From: Mucilaginibacter sp. OK268
Lineage (GTDB): Bacteria > Bacteroidota > Bacteroidia > Sphingobacteriales > Sphingobacteriaceae
Direction: 5' to 3'
DNA length: 64,000 nucleotides
Assembly (NCBI RefSeq): GCF_900103125.1
Contig: NZ_FNJV01000015.1
Location: 1 to 64,000, forward strand
Below are positions 36,536 through 43,305 of the stretch, one piece after another. Every line of letters begins with the position of its first letter. Position 1 is the stretch's first letter. The position numbers and the translations under genes are program-made. The notes beneath the pieces were generated by a model. The model was not told where the DNA came from and made no database searches. It was given only the letters and a program-made list of their open reading frames with translations.

Positions 36536-37225
36536 ATGAAACTCAATTCTATATCAATTCGAACTGTTTTTAAACACCCCCATCAATTTGATTTTAATAT
36601 TCAAACATGGTGTATACAAGAGCAGTATTGGTCATATTTAAAGAAATATGATGTGGGACAATTCAGAAGGATTATTGTTCGTGTTAATGATACGAATATA
36701 ATAACTGAATATGATAATATTATTGATGAGCCTTCTAATGACGTTATTGCTATCAATAAATATTTTGATATAGCAAGTTTTCTCAACATGAATGTGTTTG
36801 AGAAGAAGAGAGCACTGCTTGAACTTTTACATAACTGCATGCTTTATTTGGCTGGACAATATGGGTGGGAAAAGGAGTCGCTGCTTAATGCTTATCATGA
36901 ATGTGTTGAAAGCAATCTTGAATATAAGTTCAAAGTAAAAAATAAAGATTTTAAATCTCCAACAAAAGAATTTATCGGCTATATACAATGCTATTGGGAT
37001 ATAGATAAATTTACAGCAACTGGGGTAATCTTAAGAAAAGATGAACACCCATTAAGGCAAGAAGTAATTATGGAAATTGAACCTTATCACGCTGAATTTA
37101 TATATTACAGCACATGTAAGTGGGATGATCCGTACACATTTAGCTTGTATTCAAAAGAGGGGAAAAAGTGGAGCATAGCGATAACAAGTAAAGCCCAACC
37201 ATTCGTTGGGCTTTACTTGTTATAA
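36536..37225 (+). CDS. Soluble hypothetical protein, candidate immunity protein 2
   Basis: The 229-residue protein has no signal peptide or membrane helix and no family that I recognise. It is AT-rich and acidic/aromatic (YWSYLKKYDVGQFRRIIVRV, FIGYIQCYWDIDKFTATGVI). It starts 2 nt after the RHS-core gene, so it is almost certainly translated together with it, as expected for immunity to a cytoplasmic toxin. The last codons, from about ITSKAQPFVGLYLL to the stop, lie inside a perfect 19-bp-stem hairpin homologous to the non-coding terminator of module 1. The natural C-terminus may therefore have been extended into the terminator. Confidence 0.65.
   Translation: MKLNSISIRTVFKHPHQFDFNIQTWCIQEQYWSYLKKYDVGQFRRIIVRVNDTNIITEYDNIIDEPSNDVIAINKYFDIASFLNMNVFEKKRALLELLHNCMLYLAGQYGWEKESLLNAYHECVESNLEYKFKVKNKDFKSPTKEFIGYIQCYWDIDKFTATGVILRKDEHPLRQEVIMEIEPYHAEFIYYSTCKWDDPYTFSLYSKEGKKWSIAITSKAQPFVGLYLL
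37181..37223 (+). terminator. Long hairpin at the end of RHS module 2, overlapping the coding region
   Basis: A perfect 19-bp stem (37181-37199 with 37205-37223) encloses the loop CATTC. The core AAAGCCCAAC/GTTGGGCTTT and the sequence after it (TATAAGCTAACCTTGTTTTA) match the module 1 terminator. No long T run follows directly, so it could act as a terminator, a processing site or a recombination site. Confidence 0.6.
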
Positions 37226-37343
37226 GCTAACCTTGTTTTAGCATACTAAATAAGATCATCAATGGGGTAAATTCATCCAGGCAAGATAAGGTATCTTATT
37301 AAAAGGTATTGAGGTTTGTTGGCAGATAAATAATAGGAAAAGT

Positions 37344-37609
37344 TACCTTTTAAAACTAGCAGGTTAAAATCACACCCAACCAATCCACAGCAACAACCAA
37401 ACAGAATTAAACAAGCTTCAAATGTCTTATAGAGTCAATTGCAAGTCAAACAACAATCTACCTTTTAAAGACAGTAGTCAGATATAGTATTTTAACCATC
37501 ATCAACCACTTTCCTTTTTCCTATTTTTCTAACAATCTTGCTACTATAAGGGTACTTACAAAAACACTCAAAAAATAGGAAAGTGTTACTTACAAGTCTT
37601 ACCTTTTAA
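37344..37609 (+). repeat. Iteron-like direct repeats TACCTTTTAA x3
   Basis: Three identical 10-mers in the same orientation lie at spacings of 115 and 141 nt. Between the second and third lies the inverted pair TTTCCTATTTTT / AAAAATAGGAAA. Whether these are protein-binding sites is unknown. Confidence 0.45.
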
Positions 37610-37668
37610 GAAGTCAAGGTGAAAAGGCATTTAACCTATCAAACAATAATTTCTTTCATTTTACCAGT

Positions 37669-37725
37669 TTGCTACACTTGATATTAAGGGTGTTAAAAAC
37701 CCTCTTTTTTGAAAAAGTGTAGCAA
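37669..37725. repeat. Nested inverted repeat with internal terminator-like hairpin
   Basis: The outer arms TTGCTACACTT (37669-37679) and AAGTGTAGCAA (37715-37725) are perfect. Inside, AGGGT (37687-37691) pairs with ACCCT (37699-37703) and is followed by a T run. Confidence 0.6.
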
Positions 37726-38018
37726 GCTAATTGCAATTTCACATTTTTGAATTAGGAATTTGAATCTGCACATTTTTAAATCATCCTGTATAGAGATATA
37801 GAACTTAGATGTAAAAATGTGCTGAATGAAAAGGAAGGGAGAGTGAGATAATAATTATCCAGCAAAGTTAAGTGTGAGCCTGGAATACAAGGCAAGGAAC
37901 TACGGCATAAACACTACCCTACTCACTGCCTTTCATTTATTCCGTTCCTCCTTGCATTTAATTCAATCTTGCACTTGTTAGGGCACCATAATTATTTATT
38001 CACTTAACAATTCAGATT

Positions 38019-38477
38019 ATGGAAATGCAAAACATGCTTCATTGTGCAGAAATTCAGTTGACCTATAGGTCTGTTATTAAGGCTCAACACAGGCTCAAGA
38101 TTGAAACGGGTAGTCAAGCCTATGAATTACTCTTATCGTCCTGGGATAAAGGTAATATAGAGTTTATAGAGCAATTTAAATTGATGTTACTAAACCGATC
38201 TAATTAAGTACTTGGTATTTATACAGTGAGTACAGGAGGAATGGCAGGTTGCTTTGTAGATGTGAAGTTGGTCTTTGCATCAGCTTTGCTAAGTTGTACT
38301 CATCACGTGATATTGGCACATAATCATCCATCGAGTAACCTACAGCCAAGTGAGTTAGATTTGGGTATGACGAGGAGAATTAAAGAGGCTGGAAAGGTGT
38401 TGGACATTCAGGTGTTAGATGACATCATTGTAACAACAGACGGTTACTATTCATTTGCAGATGAAGGGCTGATATAA
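38019..38477 (+). pseudogene. RadC-like JAB-domain gene interrupted by in-frame TAA
   Basis: Codons 1-62 (MEMQNMLHCAEIQLTYRSVI ... EQFKLMLLNRSN) match the N-terminal half of short RadC-like proteins of Bacteroidota mobile elements. TAA at 38205-38207 stops the frame. Without any shift, the frame continues VLGIYTVSTGGMAGCFVDVK, the JAB/MPN metal motif AHNHPSSNLQPSELD, and the usual end TTDGYYSFADEGLI. Full length would be about 152 residues, normal for this family. In homologues the stop position is typically occupied by a basic residue, so a single substitution explains it. The gene is probably dead and marks a former mobile element. Confidence 0.85.
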
Positions 38478-38482
38478 ACGAT

Positions 38483-38512
38483 TTTGATTTAGTTTTTCAA
38501 CTATTATATTTG
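38483..38512 (+). promoter_or_regulatory. Promoter upstream of tRNA-Pro (TTTG-N18-TATATTTG)
   Basis: TTTG at 38483-38486 and TATATTTG at 38505-38512 are 18 nt apart, the same arrangement as the two RHS module promoters. The nearest downstream gene is tRNA-Pro, about 145 nt beyond. Confidence 0.6.
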
Positions 38513-38663
38513 CAATCTGGTTTGTTTACGAACCTGTTTACTACCGCTGATATTAAAATCATCATCGGGCATTAATTAACAAATTATTTAAACCGGTATC
38601 GAAACGATAAATGACAGAAAGACAAGGACTTGTGATGTGAGTTGCAGGCCTTTCCAACTATTT

Positions 38664-38737
38664 CGGGATGTAGCGTAGCCCGGTATCGCGCCAGCATGGG
38701 GTGCTGGAGGTCGTGGGTTCGAATCCCGCCATCCCGA
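38664..38737 (+). tRNA. tRNA-Pro, anticodon GGG
   Basis: The 74-nt cloverleaf has acceptor arms CGGGATG (38664-38670) and CATCCCG (38730-38736) and discriminator A. The D arm is present, the anticodon stem CCAGC/GCTGG holds the loop ATGGGGT (anticodon GGG, reading CCC), and the T arm contains GGTTCGAATCC. CCA is not encoded. A RadC pseudogene and repeat-rich DNA lie just upstream. Confidence 0.95.
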
Positions 38738-38746
38738 CGAAAAAGA

Positions 38747-38781
38747 AAAAGCCTTCATTGTTTTTGACAATCAAGGCTTTT
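38747..38781. terminator. Bidirectional terminator between tRNA-Pro and the DUF937-like gene
   Basis: AAAAGCCTT (38747-38755) pairs with AAGGCTTTT (38773-38781), and the stem is extended by ATTG/CAAT around a T-rich loop. It serves tRNA-Pro on the plus strand and the gene at 38820 on the minus strand. Confidence 0.8.
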
Positions 38782-38819
38782 AAATTATCTTCTTAAGATA
38801 AGTGAATCTGGCGTTTAAC

Positions 38820-39347
38820 TTACTTAGAACCGCCAAATAAACCGGTCAGTTTTCCTAATATACCGCCACCGCTTCCTTCTGCGTTGTCAGCACCGCCGCC
38901 GTGGAAAAGATTAAGCGCATCGCTTATATCAAATTTACCGTCGGCCCCACCTAATGAACCTAAAATGCTTTGAATATTAAAGGAGCTATCGCCGGCATCG
39001 TTTGTTTTGTTGGCTAATTGTCCTAAAACCTGGGGTATCAGGCTGCTTGCTGTTGATTGGGCCGCGGCGCCGTCAACTCCATAATTATTTTGCAGTTTAC
39101 CGCTAAACTGTTGTATAATTTGACTCACAATGGGATTACTAGTCAAATCGCCACCACCACCTTTAAGCAGGTCCAGAACACCAGACAGGCCACCTCCACC
39201 CGATGAGGCGTGGCTCCCCAATACATCCATTATGGATGAGGAAGCATCCTGTACAGCGGCTTCGTTGTGTTCATTCGGAATTTGAGGGTTATTGGTAATC
39301 GCATCTCCTGCATTTTGTGTCACCAATTGAAGTAGGTTCTCTAACAT
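38820..39347 (-). CDS. DUF937-like protein
   Basis: The 175-residue protein has no signal peptide. The N-terminal helical part (MLENLLQLVTQNAGDAITNN), glycine/serine-rich loops (SSGGGGLSGVLDLLKGGGGD) and QQFSGKLQNNYGVDGAAAQS fit the DUF937 family, small proteins of unknown function common in Bacteroidota. The C-terminal GGGILGKLTGLFGG repeats hydrophobic and Gly residues. It is a single gene. The DUF937 call is from sequence style and length and has not been checked by search. Confidence 0.7.
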   Translation of the reverse strand: MLENLLQLVTQNAGDAITNNPQIPNEHNEAAVQDASSSIMDVLGSHASSGGGGLSGVLDLLKGGGGDLTSNPIVSQIIQQFSGKLQNNYGVDGAAAQSTASSLIPQVLGQLANKTNDAGDSSFNIQSILGSLGGADGKFDISDALNLFHGGGADNAEGSGGGILGKLTGLFGGSK

Positions 39348-39524
39348 GTTTTTCTGTTTTTAAGGATATAATTGATTTATAATATACGTTGTGACATTAG
39401 GAAGGTATATAAAGATACACAACCCATCTTTAGCAAAAAAGAAAAAATCGGAGGAACGCAAAATCTTTATCAATAAAAGTTGATAAGAATATCCAGGATC
39501 GGTATTCCTGAAGAGCCCGGAAAT

Positions 39525-40082
39525 TTAAAAACTGCAATCAGCAGAGGGGTATATATTTTCTTTATCAAAGGAAATTGTGGCAATTCCGTTTTTGAATGTC
39601 ACCACCCAGATACTGTCATAATCGTCATCGGGCCATTTTAAACCGGTTTCTTTTACGCCTAAAGCCCTTACAATAGGCACGATATTGTTATGTTCCCAAA
39701 TCACCAGGGTAGTTCCGGCCCTGCTTTTAAGATCCGCGGCAATTCCTAATGAATCCTTCTCCTGTCGGCTGCTGTTAATCGTCAGGTTATACTTTGCTGC
39801 TAAAGGAACAATGGTTTGAAACATCCGGGAATGTTTGGTAGCTTCTCCCAAACCCATAGCCGGGACGAAAAGATAAGCGGGGACACCAAATTTAGCTTTG
39901 ATAACAGCCGGAAGTTTTAATGATCTGTTCACTCCCTGGCAGGTGAGGTTATCTCCTTTTACAGGTTTTTCGGCATGGCGTATGAATACGATTTTGAGGT
40001 TGGATGATTGAGCAGATGAGTTTGATACGATAAAACATACACAAACCAACAACATAGCACCGGTTTTGATCAATAAATTCAT
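39525..40082 (-). CDS. Secreted histidine phosphatase family protein
   Basis: The 185-residue protein has a signal peptide (cut near SSAQ-SSN). It carries the phosphohistidine motif VFIRHAEKP (RHA in place of RHG, as in many members of branch 1), a second conserved patch (SRMFQTIVPLA), and the acid/His region VIWEHNNIVPIVRALG. The family removes phosphate from small molecules or proteins. Here the enzyme would act in the periplasm or outside. The substrate is unknown. Confidence 0.85.
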   Translation of the reverse strand: MNLLIKTGAMLLVCVCFIVSNSSAQSSNLKIVFIRHAEKPVKGDNLTCQGVNRSLKLPAVIKAKFGVPAYLFVPAMGLGEATKHSRMFQTIVPLAAKYNLTINSSRQEKDSLGIAADLKSRAGTTLVIWEHNNIVPIVRALGVKETGLKWPDDDYDSIWVVTFKNGIATISFDKENIYPSADCSF

Positions 40083-40100
40083 TTGTTGGTGGGAAATTAT

Positions 40101-40138
40101 AAAGGATAGCTGAATTTAAATTCGGCTATCCTTTTTTT
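40101..40138. terminator. Hairpin terminator between two minus-strand genes
   Basis: AAAGGATAGC (40101-40110) pairs with GCTATCCTTT (40125-40134), and the inner bases TGAATT and AATTCG also pair. A T run follows on the plus strand. For minus-strand transcripts from 40212 it is a second barrier upstream of the phosphatase gene. Confidence 0.6.
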
Positions 40139-40192
40139 AAGTAAAATTTAAAAATAGCAGGACATTTACCGGTTCATATGATTAGGAATAAG

Positions 40193-40210
40193 AGCCGGTA
40201 TTATCCGGCT
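40193..40210 (-). terminator. Short hairpin just after the 40212 gene
   Basis: AGCCGG (40193-40198) pairs with CCGGCT (40205-40210), directly after the stop codon of the minus-strand lipoprotein gene. No long T tract follows. Confidence 0.45.
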
Positions 40211-40211
40211 G

Positions 40212-41822
40212 TTAATTAACTGTTGTTACATTAGCATTAGCCCAAAAAGTTTTTATGACAGATGATTTTGGAGCACCATTGTTCGGAATTATATCAAAGG
40301 ACACCCTGACAGCCACTTTTTGACTTGATGAAAATTGAAGAAACCGATTGGTTTGGGTGTTAAGAGAAATAGGCTCATCATATTCATCTAAAGCTTGGGA
40401 AACAGCAACATAATTTCCAACGGTCTCTATATTTCCGGTTGTTGTAAAGCCATAAAGAGGTGTTGGGTCTGATGGTTCAAGTAATATGACCATTTGATTG
40501 ATATTAGCTATTTGTGCACCTGTGCTGCTATTATTAATTACCGCAGGATTGGTGACAAAGATCTGATCCATTTGAGTACCCAAAGAATAACTGGTAGTGT
40601 AATACCCCGCTGCATCAGGATTTGAGTGCTGAATAACGTTTATCGTTGGTTTTGCCGTTAAATTAAATACGCCCAATGTTTGATTATATAAAGGGACATA
40701 ATTTTGAGCAGAGGAGGAAATATTGGTTCCCGGAACATATATAGAAGTTGGACTGGAGGGAAAAGAGCCGGCAGTTGTCTGGGTGCCACTTAAAGTTATT
40801 TGACTGTTAAGGTTTAAATTTATTGTAGGCGTGCTGCTGCTACCCCCAATTATAGCACTAAATAATCCAACAACAGCCCCTGGTATTCCGCCAGCGGCGC
40901 CAGATATTGCTCCTGTAACGCCTTTAAATAATGATTTAAAAATGCCTGCGGATAACCCAAGATCATTTTTTCCGGTGGAATCATTACCATGATCTTGTAA
41001 AATGCCTTGCCCAATAACACCCAAAGCACCCGTACCTAATACTGTTCCTCCTTTTTGCAAGGCTGTATTTAATGCTGTTCCTGGTGCACTTACAGGGCTT
41101 TTTATCGTCCCGGTTTCTGTTCCTCCCAGTGAGATCTTGGAAACACTATTAAAATTTGTAAACCAGCTTAATTGTATATCCTGGTAAGAGAGAGTGGCAA
41201 TTTGCGGGTCATACGCCAGTTCATATTGGAGCATATACCACTTATTTGCCGCCAAAGGTTGTGAACCATCGGTTGGGGCTGGTTCAATTTGTGAAAAATT
41301 GGTTTGATTTTGGGATGGGTCGACAATATCGGTACCTAAGAAATTAAGCATAGATGAACCATGCGAGGAAACCACACTTACTCCATCAACAATGTAAGTT
41401 GAAGGATAAACAAATTGTGTAGTGGTATACAAATATACGCGCATTAGCCCACGGTATTTGTTATACAAAATAAAATATGGATTTTGCAATGTTCCGACGG
41501 CATTTGGATTAAATGTGTTATATACCAACACCCACCCATCTGCTGCTTTATGGTCATTAACAACGTCAATTCCAAATGTAGATGCAATACTGCCTTGTCC
41601 AATCCAGGGAGGTGGAATTTGCGATTGTCCGGGAGGCGTTGGCATCCAATCAATAGTTTCCCAATTAAATGAATAGGGTGTTATTGAATTTACCAGTTTT
41701 TTTGTACCTGTTGTTGACTTATCAGCTTCTGTGTTTGAGATAAGGTCTTTCTTGCAACCCTCAATCGATAAGATTAAGAGGCCTGATAGCAAAATAATTT
41801 TTTTTAACGTGTTTTTTTTCAT
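40212..41822 (-). CDS. Hypothetical surface lipoprotein
   Basis: I place the start at ATG 41822, where MKKNTLKKIILLSGLLILSI leads to lipobox IEGC (Cys23); the protein is then 536 residues. An upstream ATG would add 23 residues within the previous gene's end. The middle contains a glycine/alanine-rich hydrophobic stretch (GVTGAISGAAGGIPGAVVGL) and then Thr/Ser-rich beta sequence, ending in an all-beta domain (VAVRVSFDIIPNNGAPKSSV). No known domain is recognised. It is the third gene of an operon with a TonB receptor and a beta-helix lipoprotein, so it is likely a surface-exposed binding or structural protein. Confidence 0.7.
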   Translation of the reverse strand: MKKNTLKKIILLSGLLILSIEGCKKDLISNTEADKSTTGTKKLVNSITPYSFNWETIDWMPTPPGQSQIPPPWIGQGSIASTFGIDVVNDHKAADGWVLVYNTFNPNAVGTLQNPYFILYNKYRGLMRVYLYTTTQFVYPSTYIVDGVSVVSSHGSSMLNFLGTDIVDPSQNQTNFSQIEPAPTDGSQPLAANKWYMLQYELAYDPQIATLSYQDIQLSWFTNFNSVSKISLGGTETGTIKSPVSAPGTALNTALQKGGTVLGTGALGVIGQGILQDHGNDSTGKNDLGLSAGIFKSLFKGVTGAISGAAGGIPGAVVGLFSAIIGGSSSTPTINLNLNSQITLSGTQTTAGSFPSSPTSIYVPGTNISSSAQNYVPLYNQTLGVFNLTAKPTINVIQHSNPDAAGYYTTSYSLGTQMDQIFVTNPAVINNSSTGAQIANINQMVILLEPSDPTPLYGFTTTGNIETVGNYVAVSQALDEYDEPISLNTQTNRFLQFSSSQKVAVRVSFDIIPNNGAPKSSVIKTFWANANVTTVN

Positions 41823-41868
41823 GGGTAGATGGTTTAAGCGATGATATTTTATTTGTAAAGAAATTACT

Positions 41869-43293
41869 TTAATGTTGGTTACCTGCGCCATTTAACTGGT
41901 AACAACCAAGATCTGTACCCGGAGGGGTTGCATCAGAAAGGCCATAGATTTTATCCAGTGGCACCACAATCAGGGGTTTTATATCGGTGTTCCCTTTCCC
42001 AACCAACGGAGAACCGGGCTTCAGACGAAAATTGAAATTTCCGACGGCGCTGTATTGATCTAATGGATGCCCGATGGCGGGGAGTGGGAAATTCAGAAAC
42101 AGAGGGTTGTTTTTCTGAACTACATCGTGACCGTCATAAAATGCCCCCGGCGAGTAGTTAGCCGGAAGATATTTAGGCGAGGTGTTAATAGATGGGATGT
42201 CGGTGATTTGCGGTTTGGTGATATAACCAACCGGATAAAATTGATTGGCGATACTGTCGACATCGGCCCATTGATAATTGTTGCCGTATGAAAGGTGAGC
42301 AACATCAGCAGCAGGATTACCCACCACACGGTACCCAAACCGGCAGTTTATGGCTACGTTATTATAGTACATTCCCGCAGCACCTTCTTCATAATTGATA
42401 CAGCCGCCGCGACCGCTTTGTGTTTGCCGGTATCCGCCGCTTACAAAGGTGTTATTATACATTACCAGGTTGGTTTGTGGTGCGCCGATGGCTTGTGCTT
42501 TGTTGGATGCCTTTTGGCCATTGGTAGCCGTACCTACAAAAAGATTATAAGCCATGGTGCCTACTGTACCCCCTTTAGCATTTAAACAATCACCTCCTTT
42601 TACGCCATTCTTTTCAAAGGTATTCCGGAAGATAGCTACCTTTCCGGCCGATATACGTATGGGGTCGTCTACGCCGCCATATAGCCAGGAATCCTCCATA
42701 ATAAAATTCCCTTTGTAATTGGCAAATAAAATACTGTATTGGTTACCTGCACCGGAGCCGGCAAGTTTTGAAGTAGCGTCGCCCTCGGTTAAACCGGCAT
42801 ATTCCACGTGAGTCCATCGCAGTACCATCAAATTACAGGTTGGGCCGCCAATAATGCCTTTCCATTTACCCGAATAAGCAGGATCTGCGGAGGGGGTGAA
42901 ACCTCCCGGCGCATCGTTTTTTGTAATTCCCGGAATGGTTATCCAGTTAGGCTGTTTTTCGGAGCCATTACTCACCAGGGTACCCAAAACAATAAGGCTA
43001 CTTTTAAGGCCCATGTTTAAAGTTACACCAGGCTGCATCAGCAGTGTGTCTGATGCGTTGATAACCAGATCACAGCCATCTTGAACGGTGTAGGTTTTGC
43101 CGCTAAGCATAGTGCCTTTTATTGGAGCTACTGTAGTGCCGCCACTGCAAGACAGGGGGGCCTTGTCGCTCACCGCATTGGCAACAGGCAAAGTATAATT
43201 ATAAATATCTACATGCTCGCCTTTCCATTTCTGACAGCCCGAAACGGCCGCGAGTATTATCATGGAAATAATAGGAATTATATATTTTTTCAT
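41869..43293 (-). CDS. Right-handed beta-helix lipoprotein
   Basis: The 474-residue protein has lipobox VSGC (Cys20). The body has the repeating short-strand pattern of a parallel beta-helix (VTLNMGLKSSLIVLGTLVSN, FIMEDSWLYGGVDDPIRISA, TNLVMYNNTFVSGGYRQTQS). The C-terminus, around GSPLVGKGNTDIKP and PPGTDLGCYQ, is typical of Bacteroidota proteins that follow a TonB receptor. No catalytic residues of a lyase can be pinned. It lies 12 nt after the receptor gene and is probably a surface partner of the receptor in the place of SusD. Confidence 0.75.
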   Translation of the reverse strand: MKKYIIPIISMIILAAVSGCQKWKGEHVDIYNYTLPVANAVSDKAPLSCSGGTTVAPIKGTMLSGKTYTVQDGCDLVINASDTLLMQPGVTLNMGLKSSLIVLGTLVSNGSEKQPNWITIPGITKNDAPGGFTPSADPAYSGKWKGIIGGPTCNLMVLRWTHVEYAGLTEGDATSKLAGSGAGNQYSILFANYKGNFIMEDSWLYGGVDDPIRISAGKVAIFRNTFEKNGVKGGDCLNAKGGTVGTMAYNLFVGTATNGQKASNKAQAIGAPQTNLVMYNNTFVSGGYRQTQSGRGGCINYEEGAAGMYYNNVAINCRFGYRVVGNPAADVAHLSYGNNYQWADVDSIANQFYPVGYITKPQITDIPSINTSPKYLPANYSPGAFYDGHDVVQKNNPLFLNFPLPAIGHPLDQYSAVGNFNFRLKPGSPLVGKGNTDIKPLIVVPLDKIYGLSDATPPGTDLGCYQLNGAGNQH

Positions 43294-43305
43294 CGTTGTG
43301 TTATT

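Larger units (their letters stand above)
37226..38018. other. Gene-free stretch with direct and inverted repeats
   Basis: No gene is visible. The AT-rich stretch contains three direct copies of TACCTTTTAA (37344-37353, 37459-37468, 37600-37609). It also has a perfect 12-bp inverted repeat (37517-37528 with 37571-37582), and nested inverted repeats at 37669-37725 with an internal terminator-like hairpin. Such a mix is common near plasmid or conjugative-element replication and transfer regions. Confidence 0.55.

Noticed and set aside
37344..37609. CRISPR array from the repeated TACCTTTTAA words
   Set aside because: The repeats are only 10 bp, spaced unevenly by more than 100 bp, with no cas genes.
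38226..38477. Independent short gene starting at GTG 38226
   Set aside because: It is in frame with the upstream half and completes a RadC-like protein, so it is the second part of one interrupted gene.
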